NCBI GenBank assembly: GCA_900548565.1
Contig: URKV01000005.1
Coordinates: 1-26,360 of the forward strand
Source: an uncultured Collinsella sp.
Lineage (GTDB): Bacteria > Actinomycetota > Coriobacteriia > Coriobacteriales > Coriobacteriaceae
Direction: 5' to 3'
Length of the DNA stretch: 26,360 bases
A program made the position numbers and the translations under genes. A model generated the notes under the pieces. It was not told the origin of the DNA, ran no database searches, and saw nothing but the letters and a program-made list of their open reading frames with translations. Numbering within the stretch: position 1 is the stretch's first letter; each line of letters starts with the position of its first letter. Shown in pieces: positions 14,405-22,017 of this stretch.

Positions 14405-14530
14405 GTCCGCGTATTTGCTTCGCAAATCCGCACCGGCTTCAGGCGCCTTCCGGCGCCTTCGCCTGCTCGCTACAAACGCTTCGCGTTTGCTTTACGCTCG
14501 CACCCTGGCGGGTTCGAGTCCCGGCACTTT
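14405..14530. repeat. Cluster of short hairpins with a stray tRNA T-arm fragment
   Basis: Three compact stem-loops with TTC or TTCC loops follow each other: GCGtATTTGC/GCAAATcCGC, GGCGCC/GGCGCC (within CAGGCG...CGCCTG), and CAAACGC/GCGTTTG. They are followed at about 14508-14526 by GCGGGTTCGAGTCCCGG, a tRNA T-arm in the opposite orientation to tRNA-Gly. No complete tRNA can be folded. It looks like a REP/MITE-like palindromic element or the wreck of a tRNA-targeting insertion. Confidence 0.6.
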
Positions 14531-14532
14531 AT

Positions 14533-14567
14533 TGAAAAAAGCACGGTAACGAAACGTTACCGTGCCT
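14533..14567 (-). terminator. Rho-independent terminator of tRNA-Gly
   Basis: The minus strand reads GCACGGTAACG, a short loop and CGTTACCGTGC followed by TTTTTT, about 11 bases after the encoded CCA of tRNA-Gly. Confidence 0.92.
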
Positions 14568-14577
14568 GAAATTCGAA

Positions 14578-14652
14578 TGGAGCGGGCAACGGGACTCGAA
14601 CCCGCGAGTGTCAGCTTGGGAAGCTGATGCCTTACCACTTGGCGATGCCCGC
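14578..14652 (-). tRNA. tRNA-Gly (anticodon CCC), CCA encoded
   Basis: The minus strand folds as a complete cloverleaf. The acceptor is GCGGGCA/TGCCCGC, the D arm has GCCAAGTGGTAAGGC, and the anticodon stem TCAGC/GCTGA carries loop TTCCCAA, giving anticodon CCC (codon GGG). The T arm is GCGGG-TTCGAGT-CCCGT, with discriminator T and an encoded CCA. Its 3' end is duplicated at 14386-14404. Confidence 0.96.
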
Positions 14653-14665
14653 TTGTGTGTTGGCT

Positions 14666-14695
14666 AGTATAACGCGGTTGTCTTGTTCGATACAA
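14666..14695 (-). promoter_or_regulatory. Promoter of tRNA-Gly
   Basis: On the minus strand TTGTAT (14695-14690) and TATACT (14671-14666) are separated by 18 bases, and the -10 ends 13 bases before the mature tRNA 5' end. Confidence 0.6.
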
Positions 14696-14700
14696 GGGTG

Positions 14701-14949
14701 TCGATGCTTGTTTTAGCTGTGGAGAATCGTTTGAAAACTACGCCAATTGTGGAGATGAGGACCTTTGTCTTTCTTTCCTTACTATCTTTTACCTGCACTT
14801 TTATCTGATTGTTGTATTTAAGCTCGATTTGTCAGAAATCGGGCAAGCTTTTGGTCAGCTTCTGGTACTTACCCGCATGAACCATGGCGGTAGCCTCATC
14901 CCAAGCGCCGCGGCCTCCACGTGCGGCGCACGAGGGATAAGGAGCAGCC
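14701..14949 (+). other. Leader/promoter region of the thioester-domain surface protein
   Basis: No gene is supported here. The left part is AT-rich and must contain the promoter, though I see no convincing hexamer pair. CGATTT/AAATCG (14825-14830/14836-14841) forms a hairpin followed by GGGCAAGCTTTT, which could act as a transcription attenuator. GCGCCGC/GCGGCGC (14905-14911/14923-14929) forms a second perfect stem 20 bases before the ATG, just ahead of the AAGGAG Shine-Dalgarno sequence, and could affect translation. Both regulatory roles are inference. Confidence 0.4.
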
Positions 14950-17900
14950 ATGTCCAACGCACCCACGCACTCTGTCCACAGCGCAATCGCAACAGGTCCG
15001 CTGCTCCTGCTCCTCTTTTTTCTGATCGGCTGTCTGGCCCCAGGGACCGCACTCGCCGTCGACGGGAGTGACGCCCTTAATTTCCGCACCATAAGCGACG
15101 GCTGCGGCCCCTTCGGTGTCGGTAAATACGAGGCACAGGACACATCGATTTCGTACTGTATGAATCAAGACTGCCCCGGCCCCAGCAAGCCGGGAGGGCC
15201 ATGGCGCACATATAACCAGGGCTGGACATGGCTCGATGACGAATTTGCCGCCATCGTCTGTCACGGATACCCCTCCAGTACATCCTTTGGCGGCCACAAC
15301 CTGTCGCCCGATCTCGCCCGTGCCGCCACCCAGATTGCCGTGTGGATGCTCAACGGAACCACGCGCCCCGACGGCACCTATTCGTATACAAATAGCAAGG
15401 GAGTTGCCAGGAGTGGTAGATTTTACGAAAACGCCGAGGCCGTAGCGGCTGCACGTTGGCTCTACGACAGCGCTAAGTCCGGTTCCATTAAGGCAGCCCC
15501 ACATCGAGCCAGGCGTTATCACGGCCCGGTCTCGGGCGAGGGTCGACACCAGGACATGCTCTATGTTCTGCCCGCCGTCTCCGTATCTTTCCAAAAACAA
15601 TCGTCCCAGGCTGGCATCACCGCCGGCAACGACACCTACAGACTCGGTGGCGCAACCTTCGATATCTTTGAAAGTGCAGGCGATGCACGTGTCGGCACTA
15701 TCCAGATGGACGAAAACGGGCGTGCACAAGCAACACTTTTGCCCAATACGGCATATTACCTGGTCGAAACCAAAGCCCCGGCAGGCTATATCCCTCGAAG
15801 CGACCGAATAGCCTTCACCACACAAAACAGCGGCGAGCATGTCACTGTCAACGAACAGCCCGGCACCATCACCTTGCGTATTGCAAAAATCGATGCCGCC
15901 ACGGATGCCGGTGCCCAAGTTGGGGCGTCGCTTGCGGGCGCTGAATTCACCTGCGTCTCGCAATCAACTCCCGGCTGGACTCGCACCCTTACGACCGACG
16001 AAAACGGACAGGCGATTCTCGACGACGTTCCTCTGGGTACCTTTACCATCTACGAATCGAAAGCGCCCGAGGGCTACCTGATTGCAAACGACTGTTGGAG
16101 CTACACCGTCGGCGCCGAGCAGCTCGGAGATACGGGCATCGTTGAGCTCGAAAGCCGTATTCCCAACATCCCAATCGCCTTTGACCTTGAAATCTCGAAG
16201 TTTAAGGACCATGGCGATAACGATGAGTCCGGCCTTGAGCAGCCGGCGGGAGGCGTCGTCTTTGAAGTTGTCAGCAATAGCTCTCAACAAGTCGTCGGCA
16301 CGTTGACCACAAACGTTTACGGCTTTGCCTCCACCAAAGACCAGCCCGAAGCATGGTTTGGCGCAGGCAAACGACCCGCCGGCGCTCACGGTGCCATTCC
16401 CTACGACCGCGCGGGCTACACCGTTCGCGAGGTTGCAGAAACGGTCCCGGAAGGATTTAAGCAAGCAGGGGAATGGACCATCACAGCAGAGCAGACCGCA
16501 GACGGCGCCGAGCTTCAGTACATCGTTGACAACCATGCCCTATCGACACACCTTCAAATCGTAAAGTGCGATGCTCAGACCGGCGGCACCGTACCGCTTG
16601 CCGGCTTTACGTTCCAGCTGCTCGATAGCCACCACGAGCCTGTCTCGCAAACATGTTGGTATCCGGCCCACAATGTAATGAATGCCTTCACAACCGATGC
16701 AACCGGCGCCGTCACGCTGCCCGAATCACTTCATCCCGGAACATACTACGTGCACGAGGCATCGGCCAAGGAACCGTATCTGCGCGGAGAAGACCTGGAG
16801 ATAGCGATTCCCGCCGACAGAAATCTGACACCGGTCGCCGTCGTCTCGTTCTATGACGACGCCGCAACCGGAAGCATCGATATCATTAAGACGGATGCTG
16901 TAGATGGGCGCGCCCTCGCTGGAGCCACGTTTGACATCCGCGCTGACGGCGACATCGTGCGAACCGACGGCAGCATCGTCGCCTTGGATGGCGAAACCGT
17001 CGCCACCGTTACAACCGACGAACGGGGGCATGCGCGAGTCGACCATCTTTCGTTGGGATGCGGTACCGCCACCTACGAGGTCGTCGAAACACAAGCGCCC
17101 GAAGGTTATCTGCTCAACCCGACCCCACACACTGTGAAGTTGTCGTACGCTGACCAGCAAACGCCCGTGATCGAAGTGCACCTTGACGTTTCCAACGACT
17201 ACACCAAGATCGATATCTCCAAAGTCGACGCGTGCGGAGGTCAGGAAGTGACAGGCGCTGAGCTTGTCCTCTGCGACTCCAATGGCAACGAAATTGATTC
17301 TTGGACTTCATCCGGCAAACCACACCGCATTGAGCACCTTTCACCCGGCACCTACACCCTGCGCGAAACGATGTCTCCGCGAACCTACGACCTCTCCGAA
17401 GAGATAACGTTTGAAGTAAAGGCCACGGGAGAAGTTCAAACCATGGCCATGAAGGATACCCCCATCGAAATCAGGGGAAGCATCGATAAGCGCCAAGAGA
17501 TTGCACAGCCAGTCGTAAGCAAACTCGTTGCCAACGGCGACGGAAAAAACCGAGCCAAAGCACGGGCCAATACGCAGGGCGCCTTCTCCTATACCATCGA
17601 CGCCAAAAATGAGTCGAGCACCTGGGTCGACGAGTTAACCATCACCGACGACCTTGAGTGCGTCAAAGATGGTGCAGCGAAACTCGTTGCCGTTGAAACC
17701 CCCATTGCGGTCGGTGATCTAAACGGGCTGTGCAACGTGTGGTATCGAACGTCTCCGGCAGGAACAAGCGATACGGGCAGGCAGGTCAATGCAACGCTTG
17801 ACGACGGACACCACAATCCTTGGCTCGAAACGGAAGAGGTTGCAAAGCTGCTGGGCGACGATGTGCGTCTCGTCGATTACGACGGGTGGCACCTATGGAA

Positions 17901-18381
17901 AGCAGATATCCCGACGGACAAGTCCGTCACGCTCGATACGAAAGAGCTTGATTTTACAGACGACGCCGTCATCACGGGCATCCGTTTTGAATACGGTGCG
18001 GTAGCCGCCGACTTTACAACCAGAAGCGAGGCGGGTTCTTGGACCCGGGATGACCTTAAAGACGAACACGACGATCTTGACGATGCCAAGGCGGTCCTTA
18101 ACTCGGATGCCCGAGGCGCAGTCGTGCATATGCAGGCAACGTCGTCCTATACGCCCCAAACCGCACTTGCCAACAGCGCGCGCGTCGATCTTTGCCGCAA
18201 CGGCGGTGGCGATAAACTCGAGGCGCATGATGAGGACCGCGTCATCCAACGATGCGTCCTGCCTCAGAACCTGCCGGCAACGGGATCTGTTCCCGTCGCC
18301 GCATGCATCACCGCACTCCTGACCTCGGGCGCTGCAGCCATATGGTTCGCTCGCCTTAGGTCAGCCACAAAGAGGCGCTAG
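14950..18381 (+). CDS. Thioester (TQXA) domain, SpaA/CnaB-repeat, LPxTG-anchored surface adhesin
   Basis: The 1143-residue protein has a signal peptide (to about 36) and an N-terminal thioester domain with SYCMNQ (Cys70) and ATQIAVW (Gln128). That pairing forms the internal Cys-Gln thioester of TED/TQXA adhesins, which can bind host molecules covalently. At least six SpaA/CnaB-like units follow (about 210-825), marked by E-box motifs such as YYLVETKAPAGY, FTIYESKAPEGY and YEVVETQAPEGY. Each normally contains a Lys-Asn isopeptide bond that stiffens the stalk. A further stalk-like region follows (about 830-1095), then LPATG, a hydrophobic helix and a basic tail for sortase anchoring. The start ATG has AAGGAG upstream. 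It is the only plus-strand gene in the middle of the window and faces a minus-strand pair; no sortase is nearby. Confidence 0.93.
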   Translation: MSNAPTHSVHSAIATGPLLLLLFFLIGCLAPGTALAVDGSDALNFRTISDGCGPFGVGKYEAQDTSISYCMNQDCPGPSKPGGPWRTYNQGWTWLDDEFAAIVCHGYPSSTSFGGHNLSPDLARAATQIAVWMLNGTTRPDGTYSYTNSKGVARSGRFYENAEAVAAARWLYDSAKSGSIKAAPHRARRYHGPVSGEGRHQDMLYVLPAVSVSFQKQSSQAGITAGNDTYRLGGATFDIFESAGDARVGTIQMDENGRAQATLLPNTAYYLVETKAPAGYIPRSDRIAFTTQNSGEHVTVNEQPGTITLRIAKIDAATDAGAQVGASLAGAEFTCVSQSTPGWTRTLTTDENGQAILDDVPLGTFTIYESKAPEGYLIANDCWSYTVGAEQLGDTGIVELESRIPNIPIAFDLEISKFKDHGDNDESGLEQPAGGVVFEVVSNSSQQVVGTLTTNVYGFASTKDQPEAWFGAGKRPAGAHGAIPYDRAGYTVREVAETVPEGFKQAGEWTITAEQTADGAELQYIVDNHALSTHLQIVKCDAQTGGTVPLAGFTFQLLDSHHEPVSQTCWYPAHNVMNAFTTDATGAVTLPESLHPGTYYVHEASAKEPYLRGEDLEIAIPADRNLTPVAVVSFYDDAATGSIDIIKTDAVDGRALAGATFDIRADGDIVRTDGSIVALDGETVATVTTDERGHARVDHLSLGCGTATYEVVETQAPEGYLLNPTPHTVKLSYADQQTPVIEVHLDVSNDYTKIDISKVDACGGQEVTGAELVLCDSNGNEIDSWTSSGKPHRIEHLSPGTYTLRETMSPRTYDLSEEITFEVKATGEVQTMAMKDTPIEIRGSIDKRQEIAQPVVSKLVANGDGKNRAKARANTQGAFSYTIDAKNESSTWVDELTITDDLECVKDGAAKLVAVETPIAVGDLNGLCNVWYRTSPAGTSDTGRQVNATLDDGHHNPWLETEEVAKLLGDDVRLVDYDGWHLWKADIPTDKSVTLDTKELDFTDDAVITGIRFEYGAVAADFTTRSEAGSWTRDDLKDEHDDLDDAKAVLNSDARGAVVHMQATSSYTPQTALANSARVDLCRNGGGDKLEAHDEDRVIQRCVLPQNLPATGSVPVAACITALLTSGAAAIWFARLRSATKRR

Positions 18382-18390
18382 CACGACGAA

Positions 18391-18425
18391 AAAGCGGGCG
18401 AGCCAGTCTCCCGGCTCGCCCGCCT
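18391..18425 (-). terminator. Terminator between converging genes
   Basis: An 11-pair stem (GCGGGCGAGCC/GGCTCGCCCGC) is followed by TTTTT on the minus strand, ending the small-membrane-protein transcript. The plus-strand side has no U-run, so it is weaker for the adhesin gene but may still serve both. Confidence 0.88.
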
Positions 18426-18446
18426 TGGGCATAAACGATGAATCGG

Positions 18447-18665
18447 CTATTCAGCAGATGACGAACCGCCATCGATGGCTGCCTGATCGGACTCGGAAAT
18501 ACCGTCGGCACCCAAACTTTGCTCTTGCTCCACCTCTTCGTTCATTGTTGTCTCGGGCGTCGAGCCCTTAACGCCAACGACATACGCGGCCCCAAAACCC
18601 AATGCGACAGCGATCAGGGTCAAAATCAGATAGATGGGCCAATGGCGCTTGATGTACGAAAACAC
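18447..18665 (-). CDS. Small single-pass membrane protein of unknown function
   Basis: The 72-residue protein starts MFSYIKRHWPIY and has one transmembrane helix at about 11-31 (IYLILTLIAVALGFGAAYVVG) and an acidic, Ser/Glu-rich tail. The positive N-terminus predicts N-in topology. The start is GTG with AAGGAG five bases upstream, 22 bases after the stop of the M28-like gene, so the two form an operon. I do not recognise the family. The position suggests an accessory subunit of the large membrane protein or simply a co-transcribed protein. Confidence 0.8.
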   Translation of the reverse strand: MFSYIKRHWPIYLILTLIAVALGFGAAYVVGVKGSTPETTMNEEVEQEQSLGADGISESDQAAIDGGSSSAE

Positions 18666-18687
18666 GCTGACTCCTTAGCGGGTCTGT

Positions 18688-21600
18688 CTACGAACGACGA
18701 ATGACCTCGGTCACGACCTCGGACACCGTAGCGATATTGGTCGGATTGACGTTGTACGGCAGGTCATCCTCGGTGCGAGCGCAGGCAAGGCGCGGGCCGT
18801 CCACACCGGCGATCGTAAGGGCGCGACGGCTCGCCTCGAGCGCTGCGGATGCATCGGTTTTTGCATAGGGCATCTCGAACGCACCGCAATCGACGTGGAA
18901 CGACTTACACACCTTGTTGACAAGATTCATGATGCGTCGGTCGCCCTTAAACAGCTGCTGCTCGCCCTCGACCGTCACCACCGAAAGCCTACCGGCACCG
19001 ATAGACTCGAGGTTGATGAAGAACACACCGCGGAGCTTGTCACGATGCGAGGCCAAAAACGCCCTCATGCCGGCGCCGTCGCAATCGGACGCGCCCGTTG
19101 CGACGAACCAGATATCGTGGCCGAGCAGCTCATCGTCACCCATGGAGGCAACGGCCGAGAGCATATCCTCGGCAGAAGCACCATCGGAGGAGGTGGCGCC
19201 GCCCTTCCAACCGTCATCGTCATCCTCGAAGTTATCCCACGAGCCAATGCCGCGGCCAGACTTCTTGGCATCGTAATCGTCTTCGACGCCCAGCCAGTCG
19301 CTCATGCTGTCCTGCTCGTTCTTCTTTTTGCGACCGAACAAGCCACCCAGGCCACGCTTCTGCGGCTTGGCGCCCGTCGAAGCAGGAGCCGAGATGGTCT
19401 CGAGCGGCTGTGCGCCCGAGGAGATGGGCATGGGGGCCGCGACCGGTGCCGACGTGGGCTCGGGGCCCTGCGCCGTCGCAAAGGGATCATTTGTCTGTGC
19501 CGAAGGATCGGGAAGATCGAACAGCGACGTGCGGGATGCGACGTTGGCCTGTTGCATCGAAGGCAGCGACGGATCGGGGACCGAGGCCAGCGGCGACGAA
19601 GAGGGCGCAGGCGCGGAGGCCGGATCGGGGATATTCATATGCTGGCGCGCAGGCACCTGAGACGAAATCTGCGCCATGAGGGAGTCAACCGTCTCGTCCT
19701 GCGTGGGAGCGACATTGGCCACCGTGGCACCGGGGTCGCTCGGCGCGGGCATGGTAAAGATCTGCGTAGAATAAGGCCTGGACTCATCCGTCTTGGGAGC
19801 CTCGTCAATCGCAGGGGACTCCTGCTCCATAGCAGGAGCCTCGGCCTGCTCGGGTGCGCCGGCCTCAACGGAATTGGCCTCGTCGACAACCGAATCATCG
19901 GCGGCGTCCTGGGCATCATCGGAGATGGGAAGGGGCTCGGCAATTGCGGTGCCCTGCTTCTCAAACGTCATCGTGGCATCGAATGACATGGTGCCATCGA
20001 CCGGCTGCTGCGCCTCAAAGGACGTCGTAGCCTCGGCAACGTCAGCGGATGTCGGCTGCGGAGCCTCGAAGGACGTCGTGGCGTCGGCGACATCGACAGA
20101 CTCCGGCTGCTCGGCCTCGCTCTGCTCGAACTCCTGCGCCGCACGCTCACGCTCGGCCTCGGCGGCCTGCTGCTGGGCGATGGCCTCCCGCTCGGCGGCC
20201 TCGCGGGCAGCGGCGCGTTTTTCCTCAAAGTCGTCGACGAACTTCTTGCCCTTCGCAAGGGCGCCCTTAAAGAAGCTCGAAGCGCTGGCACCAATCGAGG
20301 AGAACGCGGAAGCGATATCGGCATGGGGTGTTGTCGAGGGAAGCTCGGCCGAGAAATCGGTGTCACTCTCATAGGACACGCGCTGCGGATACTCGTCATA
20401 GTCTTCGTCGGCGGTCTCGTCTTCAACCTGTGCCGGAGCGGCAGGCGCCAGAATATCCAGACCGGCTGCAGAATCGAGCGCGGGCTTTGCGTCAGGCTCC
20501 GCGGCAGCAACAGGGGCAGCGACCGGCTCGGCGGGAGCAACAGCCGTATTTGCCGCGGGTGCGGGCTCCTGCGCAATGGGAGCAGGCTCCGGCTCGAACG
20601 TCGGCTCCTCGCCCTCTTCGTAATCGAGCGCGCAGGACTCGGGAAGCATGCCGAGCGCACGGATGGCATCCGAACCAAAGCGGATATTGCCGGCGGCATT
20701 GCGATAGAGCTTGGGCTCAGCGGCTTCGACCACCGCGGGCTCCTCCGCCGGCTCGGCGGTGGACGTTTCCTCGGTGGACACTTCGGCCTGGGCAGTCTGG
20801 TCTTGAGCCTCGGGGGCGATAACGCCGATCAGTGTCTCGTCGGCAGAGGCACCCTCAAAACCATCGATCTGTCCATCAAAAGCCTCGTCCTGCTCGGGTA
20901 CATCGGCAGGCGCCACCGGCTGGCCAAACTCGTCCTCGTCGTAGGAAGGCTCCTCATATTCAATGGTGTTGCCGTAGTCGTTTTGCTGCTGGGCCGCGGC
21001 ATACTCGGCCGCCGCGCGCGCCATTTCCTCGGCGCGACGCTTCTGCTCGCCAAAATAGGTATCGAATGGAATGTCGTCGGGGAACTCGTTTTCGCCCTGA
21101 TAGGGGGCAACGTTGTCCATGACGCCGAGCATGGCGGCAACAGAGGACTTGTTGCACACCGCGCCAGACGTGTAGGGAAGCACAAAACGGTTGGAAATGA
21201 TATTGGCGGCGTTGGCCAGTGCCACAAGGGAGGCCAGAATCGCGACAACCCACAGCAGCACCTTGAGCACGCCGGGAAGCGGCAGGATGCGCAGGATGGC
21301 GACAGCCGCGGGCGCGATCGTGGCGACAGGCAGGAGCTTGGCGATGAGCGCGCGATACGGAGCGTAGGGCTCGCGAGCAAGGAGCTCGGCGCGGGGGGAA
21401 TCATAGTGGGCCACCACGACGACCGGGCGGTTGCGCGGAGACGCAAGCGGGCCCGAGGCCTTGTGATAGGCGATGACATTTTGGCTCACACCGGTCTTTC
21501 CCAGGCGCGAAACCACGGGATGCCCCGTGCGCTCGAGCACATAGAGCACGGCGCCGACAATGGCCAGCAAGGTGCCGACCAAGCCGATACCGCCGCCGAT

Positions 21601-21819
21601 GCCCATCAGCAGGGCGCCGGCAAACGCCAGAATACCGGTAACGGCAAACGCCAACCTGCTGGGCGCGGGAGCATTAAATTCCTGCACCTCGGGGTCAAAG
21701 CCGTGGTTGCGGAAAATCTGAGCGATATCCTCGGCAGCCAGGCGCTCTTCTTCACTGCACGCCGGCGTAATGCCGGTGTTCTGCAGCAGGTGGTTAATAT
21801 AGTTCTGGGTGTTCGCCAT
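18688..21819 (-). CDS. Membrane protein with degenerate, split M28 peptidase-like domain and a long disordered insertion
   Basis: From the ATG at 21819 (GGAG five bases upstream) the protein has about 1043 residues. The N-terminal segment (CSEEERLAAEDIAQIFRNHG) and HYDSPR (His138, Asp140) resemble M28 zinc aminopeptidases. Two transmembrane pairs lie at about 55-95 and 158-208. A region of about 600 residues, rich in Ala/Glu/Pro/Gln and with ATTSFEA-type repeats, interrupts the fold. The remaining peptidase part is at about 875-1043. There the usual GAEE motif reads GASD, the usual metal Asp site (GADNASG-like) reads GAVCNKSS, the INLD site reads INLE, and the final HTPDD-like His site reads RTEDD. 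Catalysis as a normal M28 enzyme is therefore doubtful; a pseudopeptidase or scaffold is likelier. Upstream in-frame codons to 21909 are rejected for lack of a Shine-Dalgarno sequence. Confidence 0.82.
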   Translation of the reverse strand: MANTQNYINHLLQNTGITPACSEEERLAAEDIAQIFRNHGFDPEVQEFNAPAPSRLAFAVTGILAFAGALLMGIGGGIGLVGTLLAIVGAVLYVLERTGHPVVSRLGKTGVSQNVIAYHKASGPLASPRNRPVVVVAHYDSPRAELLAREPYAPYRALIAKLLPVATIAPAAVAILRILPLPGVLKVLLWVVAILASLVALANAANIISNRFVLPYTSGAVCNKSSVAAMLGVMDNVAPYQGENEFPDDIPFDTYFGEQKRRAEEMARAAAEYAAAQQQNDYGNTIEYEEPSYDEDEFGQPVAPADVPEQDEAFDGQIDGFEGASADETLIGVIAPEAQDQTAQAEVSTEETSTAEPAEEPAVVEAAEPKLYRNAAGNIRFGSDAIRALGMLPESCALDYEEGEEPTFEPEPAPIAQEPAPAANTAVAPAEPVAAPVAAAEPDAKPALDSAAGLDILAPAAPAQVEDETADEDYDEYPQRVSYESDTDFSAELPSTTPHADIASAFSSIGASASSFFKGALAKGKKFVDDFEEKRAAAREAAEREAIAQQQAAEAERERAAQEFEQSEAEQPESVDVADATTSFEAPQPTSADVAEATTSFEAQQPVDGTMSFDATMTFEKQGTAIAEPLPISDDAQDAADDSVVDEANSVEAGAPEQAEAPAMEQESPAIDEAPKTDESRPYSTQIFTMPAPSDPGATVANVAPTQDETVDSLMAQISSQVPARQHMNIPDPASAPAPSSSPLASVPDPSLPSMQQANVASRTSLFDLPDPSAQTNDPFATAQGPEPTSAPVAAPMPISSGAQPLETISAPASTGAKPQKRGLGGLFGRKKKNEQDSMSDWLGVEDDYDAKKSGRGIGSWDNFEDDDDGWKGGATSSDGASAEDMLSAVASMGDDELLGHDIWFVATGASDCDGAGMRAFLASHRDKLRGVFFINLESIGAGRLSVVTVEGEQQLFKGDRRIMNLVNKVCKSFHVDCGAFEMPYAKTDASAALEASRRALTIAGVDGPRLACARTEDDLPYNVNPTNIATVSEVVTEVIRRS

Positions 21820-22017
21820 GTGCGCTCCACATCCATAATCCGACAAATAGGCCCAATGCATGCACATTAGAACCGTATATGGTCGAAAGTATACCCCGAG
21901 CGAGCGCAAACGACCGAATTCGGGTCATCTTAACGCCGCGAGCGGACAAGGATATAGCCTAATCTCCATATCGGACTAAAATCATGGCATCAAACGACCT
22001 TCTCATGCGAGGATTCT
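21820..22017. promoter_or_regulatory. Divergent promoter region between the M28-like gene and the WYL operon
   Basis: Both transcripts start here. A TATACT -10-like box for the minus-strand gene lies at 21887-21892. For the plus strand, TTAACG and TATAGC with 17-base spacing (about 21930-21958) are a weak candidate. A perfect 10-bp palindrome CCGAATTCGG at 21914-21923 lies between them and could be a regulator's operator, possibly for the WYL proteins (inference). Confidence 0.4.

Noticed and set aside
14400..14530. Possible second tRNA
   Set aside because: Only a T-arm-like segment is present; no matching acceptor strand, D arm or anticodon arm can be folded.
14341..14700. CRISPR array suggested by repeated palindromes
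   Set aside because: The hairpins differ from each other, are not regularly spaced and have no spacers or cas genes nearby.
14896..15963. 355-codon minus-strand frame opposite the adhesin's N-terminus
   Set aside because: The plus-strand frame has a signal peptide, thioester motifs and a good ribosome site.
20323..21870. 515-codon plus-strand frame opposite the M28-like gene
   Set aside because: Antisense shadow in GC-rich coding DNA, with low-complexity Arg/Gly composition and no ribosome site.
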